From Flavobacterium sp. N502536 (GTDB taxonomy: Bacteria > Bacteroidota > Bacteroidia > Flavobacteriales > Flavobacteriaceae): a stretch of 64,000 nt of DNA. Below the pieces are notes generated by a model that was not told the origin of the DNA, did not search any database, and was given only the letters and a program-made list of their open reading frames with translations. Below, in pieces: positions 1 to 8,413 of the stretch. The DNA is taken from assembly GCF_025947345.1 (NCBI RefSeq), contig NZ_CP110011.1, forward strand, positions 4,906,001 to 4,970,000. Reading direction: 5' to 3'. How positions within the stretch are numbered: position 1 is the stretch's first letter; every line of letters begins with the position of its first letter. The translations under genes were made by a program, and so were the position numbers.

Positions 1-976
1 ATCCATTTTCAAATGAAATTTCAACTTTTCTGAAGTCGTTTATAGCATATCCTACAATTCGGTTTTCTTTTTTATTCTCAGGATTAACTTTACTGGCGGA
101 TAAATAAAAATAAAAGTCATGGTATTCATCCTGATACATAATCTCATTTACATTTCCGGTACTTCCATCAATTTCTTCCATTCGTTCAAAATTTTTGTTC
201 GTCTGAGATTTTGCAAAATCGTCTTCGGTTGATTTTCCCGTAATTAGATTATTTACATTCCAGTTTTTATCAATTTTTATAATGGGTTTGTTTTTAGTAT
301 CCTCCGGTTTGGTGCTGTTTTTTATTAGTTCTTTGGTGTATTTTTCGCTATCGCAACCACCAAAATCAATGAGTCCGTTGAAAGTATCCCAATAACAAGT
401 AGTAGATAAATTGGTGTTGTTTAAGATAATCAGTCTATCATAATCGGGTGCGAAAAAAATATATTTGTTTTCCTTTTTCAGATTCCAATACAAACCATTG
501 GCCGTATTGGTATTTTTTGTACCCTTACCGTATTTTAACGTTATCTTCTTTAAAATTTCCGATTTTAAACCCTGAGTTTTCATTTCTATTCTCAGTCCGT
601 AAATTTTATTTTCTGCATTAAAATTGAGTAAAGTATTCTTTAATTCGTCTTCATTTTTGATTGGTTTTAAATCAATATGACCACCGCCAAATCTTGAAAT
701 ACTATCTGTTTTGAGTTTTTCGGAGTTTATTTGAAAAAAGACTTTTTGGCCTTCCAGATCAATTCCTTCAAAACTATATTTTTCAGATTCTTTTACTTCA
801 ATCAACAAACAAAACGGATATTCAACAGTTTCAACGCCAATAAGCAACTTGTCATTGAAGTTTATTACATCTTTGATGGGTTCGTTTAGATTTAATTTTA
901 GTAAATCCATCTTCTTTTGTCCCTTGCAAGAAATCATAAATGGTAAAATTAAGAGCAATAATAAAAGTTTTTTCAT
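1..976 (-). CDS. Lipoprotein of unknown function, cut by the window edge
   Basis: An open frame runs leftward from an ATG at 974-976 to the window edge without a stop, giving 325 codons of the N-terminal part. It opens with a Lys-Lys, a run of leucines and a lipobox-like ...FMISC (Cys about 17), then charged residues KGQKK, so it is an exported lipoprotein. The rest is Lys/Asn/Glu-rich with no family I recognise; it has repeated Asn-Leu and Tyr-rich strands as in beta-rich envelope proteins. The downstream C-terminus is missing from the window. It lies 23 bases after the small membrane protein gene at 1000-1308 in the same direction, so the two are probably cotranscribed. The coding call is firm from the signal peptide and length; the function is unknown. 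Confidence 0.8.
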   Translation of the reverse strand, partial: MKKLLLLLLILPFMISCKGQKKMDLLKLNLNEPIKDVINFNDKLLIGVETVEYPFCLLIEVKESEKYSFEGIDLEGQKVFFQINSEKLKTDSISRFGGGHIDLKPIKNEDELKNTLLNFNAENKIYGLRIEMKTQGLKSEILKKITLKYGKGTKNTNTANGLYWNLKKENKYIFFAPDYDRLIILNNTNLSTTCYWDTFNGLIDFGGCDSEKYTKELIKNSTKPEDTKNKPIIKIDKNWNVNNLITGKSTEDDFAKSQTNKNFERMEEIDGSTGNVNEIMYQDEYHDFYFYLSASKVNPENKKENRIVGYAINDFRKVEISFENG

Positions 977-999
977 TTTTAATTGGGTTAATCATTGGG

Positions 1000-1308
1000 T
1001 TAAAAAATTCCATTAATGTAAAATAAAGCAATAACCAAAAGGGTTATGAACCCACTAAAAATTAGTGCTGCTTTACGTAATTTATATTGTTGTCGTTTGT
1101 TAAACAGATAGATTTCAGCGAATAGAAATAGTAAAAATACAATTGAAAAAATCAAACTTAATTCAAAAATTCGATCAATTTCAGCAACAAAACTAAACCT
1201 GTCTTCTTGTAAAGATTCTGATAAAGTATAATAAGCTCCATTGTAAATTATTAGGAAAGCAATCAATACTATCGCAATTCTAATCAATATGAATTTGTGT
1301 ATGCTCAT
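1000..1308 (-). CDS. Small three-TM membrane protein, unknown function
   Basis: 102 residues. Three hydrophobic segments are visible: about residues 8-28 (after the N-terminal MSIHK), about 49-69 (IFELSLIFSIVFLLFLFAEI) and about 80-101. A basic loop (NKRQQYKLRK) separates the second and third, which by the positive-inside rule puts that loop in the cytoplasm. There is no conserved motif I can assign. It sits directly upstream of the lipoprotein gene that runs off the left edge, and the short gap suggests one operon. It is a likely real gene because of the coherent membrane pattern and the close spacing, but it has no functional call. Confidence 0.65.
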   Translation of the reverse strand: MSIHKFILIRIAIVLIAFLIIYNGAYYTLSESLQEDRFSFVAEIDRIFELSLIFSIVFLLFLFAEIYLFNKRQQYKLRKAALIFSGFITLLVIALFYINGIF

Positions 1309-1702
1309 AGGTTGCTATTTATCATTCTTTATCGATTCCGATTCGTTTGTTTCGTTTTTAGTATTACTGCAATAGATGTTGGAACACAAATTTTAAAAAA
1401 AAGATAACGCGAATGTAAGTTGATATAAATTCGTATCAAACAATTGAATATTCGTAAATATTCTTTATAAATCCGTATTAATCTCTTTAGCTCTTACCTG
1501 TAATTTGGATACAAAACTTTATTACGCTGCTTTTTTTCCTCCGGTTCAATAATGAAGGTTTCTGACTCGTAGAATTAAAAATTCTCAATTCTACACTATA
1601 AAAACAGGTAGAATTACGCTTAAAAATCCGGATTTTACTGAGTTTATTTGTTACAGAATTTCATTCACCAAATGAATAAACCAAAAACTAAACTACCTGA
1701 TT
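1309..1702. other. Divergent intergenic region
   Basis: This stretch has no coding signal. It separates the leftward membrane protein/lipoprotein pair from the rightward amine oxidase operon and must hold promoters for both. No perfect TTG / TAnnTTTG pair was seen; the nearest -7-like match for the oxidase operon is a TTTATTTG at 1643-1650, without a convincing TTG upstream of it. Confidence 0.5.
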
Positions 1703-3421
1703 ATGGAAAACTATTTACACGGCTTACTCGACGAAGACAACGACCCTATTATCAAGAAATACTTAGAATACATTGACGAGGGAATCCCGCATACGGGTAA
1801 ATCGAAAAATGTACTGATCATTGGTGCCGGAATGGCCGGAATGGTAGCCGCAAGTCTTTTAAAACAAGCCGGTCATAAGGTTACGATAGTCGAATCAAAC
1901 ACCCGCGTTGGCGGCAGGATCAAGACTTTCAGGAATTCTAAACACAAAAAATATTTTGAAGACGACAATGTTTATGGTGAAGCTGGTGCGATGCGTATCC
2001 CAACCATACACAAGATGGTGCTCAAATACATTGATAAACTCGGACTCAAAACCGAGCCTTTTTATTATAAGTCTGTCGATAAAGAACAGGCAATCGCCTA
2101 TCAGGCAGACCCCACTAAACCGGAGCCGGAGACTACTAGAAATTCCCTTTTGTACGTCAACCGCAAACGTGTTGTTCAAAATGAATACATCCGAAAAGAT
2201 GAAGCAAAGGTTGATATAAACAAGCTACTGGGCTTTGATCTGGGGACTAGCGAAAACAGACGTGCCGACGAGTTAATGGCTGATCTCATTGATCCGCTTA
2301 AGGCTTTTATTGCCGAAGATCCTGAGAAAAACTGGCCTTTGCTGATCGATCGTTACGGAGAATATTCGATGCGTCGTTTCTTAAAGGAAAATTCGATGTA
2401 TTCAGAGAATGCCATCGAGATGATTGGGGTTTTACAAAATCTGGAGTCCAGAATGGCTTATGATTTTATCCAGAGTTTTATTGAGCAAAATATCATCAAA
2501 GATTCTACCACTTTTCTGGAAATTGTTGGTGGAAGCGACTTACTGCCAAATGCCTTCTTTAAAGCGCATCAGCTCGAAGAAAACACCTATTTTGATTGCA
2601 GAATGACCAAAATGAAGCTCGTTAACAACAAGGTAAAGATAGAAGTGGATATTGAAGTAGAGCGTGACTTTCAGTTTTATGAAGACGCGGGATTCAAAGC
2701 CTTAAAAACACCTGTCGGTGATCTGGAATTTGATGAAGTGATTGTTACCATACCTTTTTCCGCATTAAGACATGTGTACGTAACACCTCAATTCGATCAG
2801 CCTAAACGAAAAGCAATCCGCGAACTGCACTATGATTCTGCTACTAAAATATTGCTCGAATTTCGTGAGAAATGGTGGCAGGAAGCGCCTTATAATATTG
2901 TTGGTGGCGGTACGATTACAGATTTTTCGAACCGTTTTACCTATTATCCAAGCAATGATTTGGGAAGCAAAGGACATGGTCTCATACTGGCCTCCTATTG
3001 CTGGTCTGACGAAGCAAGCCGCTGGGATTCTATGGACGATGACGACAGGTATTTTTATGCGCTTAAAAACCTGGCCATCATGCACTCCGATGACGAGAAG
3101 GAACAGCAGCGCATTATCAACCTTGCCGTAATTACCTCAAGCATCAAGGACTATAAAAAGAAAGGCGGAAAATTAATTGGCGGTGCAACACAAAGCTGGA
3201 TGCGCGACCCATATGCTTATGGTGAAGCGGCTATCTTTAATCCCGGACAGTTACAATTATTGCAACGTCACATCATCTCGACCGAATGGGAAGGAAAGGC
3301 ACATTTTGCCGGAGAGCATACTTCGCTGAAACATGCCTGGATTGAAGGCGCTATCGAGTCCGGAATCCGTACCGCGCTAGAAGTCAACGAAAATACCGGT
3401 AACCTGAATAACCCTATTTAA
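1703..3421 (+). CDS. Flavin-containing amine oxidase (probable L-amino acid oxidase)
   Basis: 572 residues. The FAD/NAD Rossmann motif is at about 37-60 ([17 protein letters not shown]), followed by the second FAD-binding signature [14 protein letters not shown] at 63-76. The C-terminal FAD-contact block contains HFAGEHTS and [13 protein letters not shown], as in the monoamine oxidase/L-amino acid oxidase family. There is no signal peptide. The family oxidises an amine or alpha-amino acid to the imine/oxo compound with release of H2O2. The next gene starts two bases after this stop and encodes a 2-oxo acid decarboxylase, which argues for an L-amino acid substrate whose 2-oxo acid is then decarboxylated. 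Tryptophan or phenylalanine are the obvious candidates, but this is inferred from gene pairing. A tryptophan 2-monooxygenase or another flavin oxidoreductase cannot be excluded. Confidence 0.85.
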   Translation: MENYLHGLLDEDNDPIIKKYLEYIDEGIPHTGKSKNVLIIGAGMAGMVAASLLKQAGHKVTIVESNTRVGGRIKTFRNSKHKKYFEDDNVYGEAGAMRIPTIHKMVLKYIDKLGLKTEPFYYKSVDKEQAIAYQADPTKPEPETTRNSLLYVNRKRVVQNEYIRKDEAKVDINKLLGFDLGTSENRRADELMADLIDPLKAFIAEDPEKNWPLLIDRYGEYSMRRFLKENSMYSENAIEMIGVLQNLESRMAYDFIQSFIEQNIIKDSTTFLEIVGGSDLLPNAFFKAHQLEENTYFDCRMTKMKLVNNKVKIEVDIEVERDFQFYEDAGFKALKTPVGDLEFDEVIVTIPFSALRHVYVTPQFDQPKRKAIRELHYDSATKILLEFREKWWQEAPYNIVGGGTITDFSNRFTYYPSNDLGSKGHGLILASYCWSDEASRWDSMDDDDRYFYALKNLAIMHSDDEKEQQRIINLAVITSSIKDYKKKGGKLIGGATQSWMRDPYAYGEAAIFNPGQLQLLQRHIISTEWEGKAHFAGEHTSLKHAWIEGAIESGIRTALEVNENTGNLNNPI

Positions 3422-3422
3422 G

Positions 3423-5183
3423 ATGTCACAGCAAAAAATAACCGTTGCAAAATACCTGCAGATACGTCTGGAACAATTAGGACTCACGCATTTATTTGGC
3501 ATTGCAGGCAATTATACTGCACCGTTTTTAAATACGATTCACGAAGACAAAAATGCAAAAATTACAATCGTTAACGACACGAATGAAATAAACGCCGGAC
3601 ATTGCACCGATGCCTATGCACGTCAAAACGGTTTCGCCGCAGTAGCGGTAACCTATGGCGTGGGAGCTTTTACGCTGCTCAATTCGGTTGCAGGTTCGTA
3701 TGTAGAGCACTGTCCCGTGCTTGTCATAAATGGCGCTCCGACGAACAAAGACCAACAACGAAGCCTCGTTCAGGGCATGCTGGCATCGCATATGACGGGT
3801 GATATGTACAGCAACATCAATGTGTTTCGAAACGTTACGGTTGCGGCAGAGCAAATCACAGGTTCATCGGATGCTCCTTATAAAATTGATGCAGTGCTGA
3901 ATGCCTGTATTTTATATGGAAGACCCGTTTATCTTGAGGTTTTTGAAGATGCATGGCGAATGGAATGCGATCCGCCTGTCGCTCCATTGGTAGAAAGAGA
4001 GTCCTCTAAATGTCAAACAAGTGCACGCAAGGCTGCTCAAAGAGTAGCGGCAATGGCACGTGGAAAAGAAATTATTTTCTGGGGCGGTATCGAAATCCAG
4101 CGTTACGGTATTCAAGACGAATTCCTTGATCTGATTGAAACTACCGATACTGAATTTGTGACCTCTATACTAGGAAAATCAATCGTATCCGAAAACCATC
4201 CGAAATTCAAAGGCGTTTTTAATGGCAAGGCATCACCAAAAGATGTGAAGGAACAATTTGAAAAAGCCCAGCTAAAAATTGGTCTTGGCGTATGGACCAC
4301 GGGCAAAAACCTGGGTGGTTTTGACGTTTGGAAAGAAGATACTGTACTTGCCAATCACAGCGGTGTAAGAATTGGTGCTTCTTATGTGGCCAATGTATCG
4401 CTAAGAGATTTTATCCTATTTCTGAAAGAAGAACTTACCAAAGTTACCTTTAGCGCTTACGAAATGTATGCTGCAAAGGAACTGTCGGAATCCTTTTTTC
4501 TAGCAGATGACAGCATGACGAAAAGAGGGAAGCCGGCGCTTACTTATGATACCTTTTTCAAGCGAATCAATACTTTTATAGACGATAGGCATATAGTGGT
4601 TGCCGATGCGGGTTTTCCTTTACTGGGGGCCCAGGGTATCCGTATTGCAGAACCTAACGGGTTCGTAGCGCAGGCATCATGGCTTTCGATAGGCTATTCT
4701 GTTCCTGCGGCTACCGGAATAAAATGTGCCAGACCTGATAAAAGACCGGTAGTATTTGTTGGGGACGGTGCTTTTCAGGAAACCTGTCAGGCCATATCTA
4801 CACAGAATAAACTGAAACACGACACTATTGTTTTTGTTTTGGACAATGGTATTTATGGTATTGAACAAATGCTTGTTAATCCAAATCCGTTTCGTGGTGC
4901 AGACAAGGTAGAATACAGTATTCCCGATTTAAACAACGTTTATGATTACAACGAAATGCACCGTTGGAAATATGCAAAACTCGTTGATGTATTTGGAGGC
5001 AGAGGTTTTGAAGTCAACACTCTCGACGAACTCGAGGAGGTTTTGAACCAGCTTGAGAGCATTACCGAAAATACCATTGTACATGTAAACATACCTAAGA
5101 CCTCTATTCCCGAAGCCATTGCTTATAAAACAGAGGAACCCGGAGAGGATGAATTTCTGGATAAAAACTGGAGTTTATGTTAG
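3423..5183 (+). CDS. Thiamine-diphosphate 2-oxo acid decarboxylase (indolepyruvate/phenylpyruvate type)
   Basis: 586 residues, the usual length for pyruvate/indolepyruvate decarboxylases. The N-terminal PYR domain carries the ThDP-activating Glu55 in NDTNEINAGHCTDAYAR, the central domain is about 190-350, and the C-terminal PP domain has the Mg-ThDP motif starting GDG at 447-449 and ending at Asn475 (VFVLDN). In indolepyruvate decarboxylases the active site carries a His-His pair (HHTLGDG); the matching segment here reads ASHMTGD, so only one His is kept. That may shift substrate range or mark a separate subfamily. It is coupled to the amine oxidase gene (one base between stop and start), so the likely pathway is amino acid to 2-oxo acid to aldehyde. 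Acetolactate synthase is less likely because the PDC-type NEINAG motif is present. Confidence 0.82.
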   Translation: MSQQKITVAKYLQIRLEQLGLTHLFGIAGNYTAPFLNTIHEDKNAKITIVNDTNEINAGHCTDAYARQNGFAAVAVTYGVGAFTLLNSVAGSYVEHCPVLVINGAPTNKDQQRSLVQGMLASHMTGDMYSNINVFRNVTVAAEQITGSSDAPYKIDAVLNACILYGRPVYLEVFEDAWRMECDPPVAPLVERESSKCQTSARKAAQRVAAMARGKEIIFWGGIEIQRYGIQDEFLDLIETTDTEFVTSILGKSIVSENHPKFKGVFNGKASPKDVKEQFEKAQLKIGLGVWTTGKNLGGFDVWKEDTVLANHSGVRIGASYVANVSLRDFILFLKEELTKVTFSAYEMYAAKELSESFFLADDSMTKRGKPALTYDTFFKRINTFIDDRHIVVADAGFPLLGAQGIRIAEPNGFVAQASWLSIGYSVPAATGIKCARPDKRPVVFVGDGAFQETCQAISTQNKLKHDTIVFVLDNGIYGIEQMLVNPNPFRGADKVEYSIPDLNNVYDYNEMHRWKYAKLVDVFGGRGFEVNTLDELEEVLNQLESITENTIVHVNIPKTSIPEAIAYKTEEPGEDEFLDKNWSLC

Positions 5184-5264
5184 GTTTAAAATGGGTTATT
5201 TTGTAAAACATTTCGTTGGGATAAACAAAATAAAGCCAATTGTAGAACAACAAAGCACGGCAAA

Positions 5265-6023
5265 ATGGACATTGTAAAATATAACAAAGCAGCTTGGGAC
5301 AATTATGTTGACAAAAAAGATCGTTGGACAATTCCCGTTTCCGAACAAGAATTAGAAAATGGAAAAAATGGAAACTGGAATGTTCTTTTGACACCGAAAA
5401 AAAGCGTCCCTCACCATTGGTTTCCCAAACTGAAAGGTTTGAAAATTTTAGGACTTGCATCTGGTGGCGGACAACAAGGGCCCATTTTTGCTAGTTTGGG
5501 GGCAGAAGTTACTATTTTTGACAATTCTGAAAAACAGTTGCTGCAAGACAAAACTTTAAGCGACAGATTTAACCTTAACATAAAAACAGTTCAGGGAGAT
5601 ATGAAAGATCTTTCTGTATTTGCAGACAATTCGTTTGACCTGATTTTTAACCCTTGTTCAATAGTTTTTGTTGACAATATTTTACCCGTTTGGAAAGAAT
5701 GTTTCCGGGTTTTAAAACCAAACGGAATTCTAATGACAGGCCTAATCAATCCTATTTCATTCCAAATTGACGAAGAAAGTTTGAAGCTAATTTACAAACA
5801 GCCATTTTCAGACCTGCACTCATTGCCGGCTGAAAAATTAGAAGAATTGAAAAAAGATAAGGAGGCTTTGGTATTTGGCCATAGTCTGACCGACCAAATT
5901 AATGGGCAATTAGAGGCCGGTTTTAGCTTGACTAATCTGTATGAGGACAATTGGGGCGAAGAAAACAAACTAGACGATTTTTTTCCCTCCTTCATAGCAA
6001 CCAGAGCTGTAAAACGACTATAA
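5265..6023 (+). CDS. Class I SAM-dependent methyltransferase
   Basis: 252 residues. The SAM-binding motif I is clear (KILGLASGGGQQGPIFASLG, about 65-85), followed by the acidic ribose contact (EVTIFDNSEKQL) and motif IV-like FDLIFNPCSIVFVDN, then a post-motif segment with FRVLKPNGILMTG. This is the Methyltransf_11/25 fold. The substrate cannot be told from sequence. It follows the decarboxylase by about 80 bases in the same direction and could be a third operon member, though the gap is long enough for its own promoter. It ends convergent with the beta-helix gene, and an inverted repeat lies between them. Confidence 0.8.
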   Translation: MDIVKYNKAAWDNYVDKKDRWTIPVSEQELENGKNGNWNVLLTPKKSVPHHWFPKLKGLKILGLASGGGQQGPIFASLGAEVTIFDNSEKQLLQDKTLSDRFNLNIKTVQGDMKDLSVFADNSFDLIFNPCSIVFVDNILPVWKECFRVLKPNGILMTGLINPISFQIDEESLKLIYKQPFSDLHSLPAEKLEELKKDKEALVFGHSLTDQINGQLEAGFSLTNLYEDNWGEENKLDDFFPSFIATRAVKRL

Positions 6024-6034
6024 TAACAGACGCT

Positions 6035-6076
6035 ACAAGGGTTTATACGTCAAACTAGCTGACGTAAAACCCTTGT
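6035..6076. repeat. Imperfect inverted repeat between convergent genes
   Basis: The arms ACAAGGGTTTATACGTCA (6035-6052) and TGACGTAAAACCCTTGT (6060-6076) pair over about 17 bases with one bulged base and a 7-base loop. It lies between the convergent ends of the methyltransferase and beta-helix genes, where a bidirectional terminator is expected. It lacks a clear T-run on either side, so termination is plausible but not certain. Confidence 0.55.
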
Positions 6077-6127
6077 GTGCGAAAGTTATGGTCTAATCTT
6101 TATATTCTAAAACGAGCGTTTCAAAGC

Positions 6128-7183
6128 TTATAGATCCTTTTTGAAAAGCCCTGCTTTTAGGTTTGAACCTATTGAACCTTCTGCTAATTGCAGGTAATTG
6201 CGTTTACTCTGATCTTTTTCAATTTTTACAGTTCCGGTAGTTTGTACGTTTTCCATCTTTAAAAAGTCTGTTGATGTTGCATCGTTACCACTCAATGGAC
6301 CACTTCCATATCCCGCCAGATTGGTATAATCTGCAAAAAGGCAATCCGATGCTTTGTACTGACGTGTGCTTCCCTTTTCTCTTATCCATACTGTACTGCT
6401 GTTTGCTATTATGTTATGGTGAAAGTCGAAGTTGTCTCCATTTGTACTTTGTGTAGTCCAGACACCACTAAAATAACAACCATATACCAGTGAATAACGC
6501 ATGACATTAGGACTGCCGGTGCCTCCGTCAGTTTTCCAAAAAACGACCGGATTTTTGCAGTTGAAAAAAACACAATGATCGATAACCAGACCATAACCAT
6601 TGGCTATAACACCCACATGCAAGGGCAATACATCAACATTCCCTGCAAACAGGCATTGGGTAACGAGCAAATCGTCTAAACTTTTTCCATTACGCCATAT
6701 CGGATAAGAACGACGCAGGTTGTTACCATCTATATAAGAGTAATCCGGACTGCCTGTAAATCGCAGACCTTCAATGGTTACATGACTTACCTCGGGCTGT
6801 ATGCCTTTTGCTTCTTCCCCTCCCACGCCTGGTAAAAGCGGCACTGCCGTTACTACGACCGGCATTTTTTGAGGAGTCCAGTCGGCATCATCAGGCATAA
6901 CAACCGCACGGATCACAAGGCGGTTTTTAAAGCTATACTTGTCGTTTGTGAATACTACTGTTTCGGTTAACAGATGTATCCCTTCTGAAAGAAAGATTGT
7001 GGTTGCGCCCTGTTCTTTGTTTGAGTTTACGCGTCTGGCTGCCTCTGCAAGTGTTTTTAAAGGATGGGTTTTCAATCCGGAATTTGCATCGTGGCCCGTC
7101 TGAGGATTAACGTATAACTGTTCTGCCTGTAAGCACAATACGCTCGTAAAAAACAATAGGAAACTAAGTGTGAATTTTATCAT
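6128..7183 (-). CDS. Secreted right-handed beta-helix protein (pectate-lyase-like fold)
   Basis: 351 residues with a signal peptide (about 1-20, ending LQAEQ). The mature protein opens with YVNPQTGHDANSG, the opening typical of DUF1565/poly(beta-D-mannuronate) lyase-like beta-helix proteins (a YV..~tGsD.nsG pattern, followed here by HPLKTLAEA). Further on come short strand-turn units with Asn/His (VIDHCVFFNCKNPV, FDFHHNIIANSS) as in parallel beta-helices. The family includes polysaccharide lyases and hydrolases, but no catalytic residues can be assigned here. The AraC regulator gene lies immediately upstream in the same direction and may control it. Location is periplasmic or extracellular. 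Confidence 0.75.
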   Translation of the reverse strand: MIKFTLSFLLFFTSVLCLQAEQLYVNPQTGHDANSGLKTHPLKTLAEAARRVNSNKEQGATTIFLSEGIHLLTETVVFTNDKYSFKNRLVIRAVVMPDDADWTPQKMPVVVTAVPLLPGVGGEEAKGIQPEVSHVTIEGLRFTGSPDYSYIDGNNLRRSYPIWRNGKSLDDLLVTQCLFAGNVDVLPLHVGVIANGYGLVIDHCVFFNCKNPVVFWKTDGGTGSPNVMRYSLVYGCYFSGVWTTQSTNGDNFDFHHNIIANSSTVWIREKGSTRQYKASDCLFADYTNLAGYGSGPLSGNDATSTDFLKMENVQTTGTVKIEKDQSKRNYLQLAEGSIGSNLKAGLFKKDL

Positions 7184-7198
7184 ATTCTTTTTTTTTTG

Positions 7199-7226
7199 TA
7201 AAATTAGAATATTCTCATCCCGCCAA
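7199..7226 (-). promoter_or_regulatory. Possible promoter of the beta-helix gene
   Basis: On the minus strand a TTG (7224-7226) stands 17 bases before TAATTTTA (7199-7206), one mismatch from the Bacteroidota -7 box TAnnTTTG. It would give a very short leader before the start at 7183, so it is only tentative. Confidence 0.3.
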
Positions 7227-7255
7227 AATGGTCATTTTATCTTAAAAAAGGTCAT

Positions 7256-8122
7256 TTACATTTTCTTTCGATATTGTTGCGGTGTAGTCCCCGTAAATTT
7301 TTTAAAGAAACGGTTAAAATTGGATGGATCTGAAAATCCAAACTCATAGGAAATCTCTTTTACCGATTTGTTCTGGCAAAGTTGTTTCTTTATTTCTGAA
7401 ATAAGCTTGTAGTGAATCATTTGCTGGGCCGACAATCCGCTAAATTTCTTGCAAATTTTATTAAGAAATCCCGAACTGACATTAAGCATTTTTGAATAGG
7501 CTTCGGTACCATGATTGTCTGCAAATTTCTTTTCCAATAAAGATCGAAATCTATAAAAATCTAAATGCACATAAGTATCTCTTTGAACATTGTGAACCTC
7601 TGCATAATATCGATTGAGAAGGACCAGTAATTGGTATAGAAGTGATCGAATCAAATGACTGCTATCGTTCTGAAGCTGACCAAATTCCTGTTCAATTCCA
7701 TACAACAGTTCGAGACATTTTTTAAATGAGGTCGCGGATAGCTGCATCTCGGTTGGACGTGAATATTGATGGAAATATTGAAAGCGATATAGAAATAGTT
7801 CGTCCGAGAAAAAAAGATGAAGAAAATCTTTTTCAAAGAAAAGGGTATAACCTCTTACCTCCTTCTCAATCTCCCAACAACGCACTTGTCCCGGACTTGT
7901 AAAAATAATAGTTCGGGGGTTTATTAAAATCTTATTTTCGTTCAGTGTAATAGTACCCGCTCCCTCTTCAATGAAAATAACTTCATAAAAACTAAGTTGG
8001 TGTAACGTATTGTCTAAAACATAATTATCCAATGTTTCGATACGCCCAATATCTAACAACAATTCTGAACCATATTTGTATGGAAGAAAATGATACGTTT
8101 TGATTTTGGGTACTACTGTCAT
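7256..8122 (-). CDS. AraC-family transcriptional regulator
   Basis: 288 residues. The N-terminal half (about 1-150) is a cupin-like effector-binding domain (EVIFIEEGAGTITLNENKIL). The C-terminal 100 residues carry the double helix-turn-helix: first helices around MLNVSSGFLNKICKKFSG, second with the family signature ISYEFGFSDPSNFNRFFKKF and TPQQYRK at the end. This AraC/XylS architecture usually senses a small molecule and activates a neighbouring operon. It is followed by the beta-helix gene on the same strand and is separated from the upstream peptidase gene by a terminator. The ligand is not predictable. Confidence 0.9.
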   Translation of the reverse strand: MTVVPKIKTYHFLPYKYGSELLLDIGRIETLDNYVLDNTLHQLSFYEVIFIEEGAGTITLNENKILINPRTIIFTSPGQVRCWEIEKEVRGYTLFFEKDFLHLFFSDELFLYRFQYFHQYSRPTEMQLSATSFKKCLELLYGIEQEFGQLQNDSSHLIRSLLYQLLVLLNRYYAEVHNVQRDTYVHLDFYRFRSLLEKKFADNHGTEAYSKMLNVSSGFLNKICKKFSGLSAQQMIHYKLISEIKKQLCQNKSVKEISYEFGFSDPSNFNRFFKKFTGTTPQQYRKKM

Positions 8123-8260
8123 TCCTTATATAATTTCCTGTTGTTTTGCAGGCGAGCTAAAAATATAACTTTTCATGGTTAAAGACAATACCTTTTTTGA
8201 TGCAAAACCTTAAGACTACTTTTTTCTGCTTTTTCCATCCTTTCAAAAACTCATAAAACA

Positions 8261-8294
8261 AAAAACCTGTGAATCCAAAGACTCACAGGTTTTT
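8261..8294 (-). terminator. Rho-independent terminator after the S9 peptidase
   Basis: A perfect 12-base stem (AAAAACCTGTGA, 8261-8272, with TCACAGGTTTTT, 8283-8294) and a 10-base loop. Read leftward, it follows the S9 peptidase stop by about 120 bases and ends in a T-rich tract. It also insulates the araC gene. Confidence 0.75.
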
Positions 8295-8413
8295 ACTTTA
8301 TGGCAGTTATGCAATTTTTTAAAATCAAACAACTCTGCGTGACAGTATCGTGGTGCATTTGGATACCCCCTGAATTCCTGCAACTATTTTTTTATATTAG
8401 GAATGACGATGCT

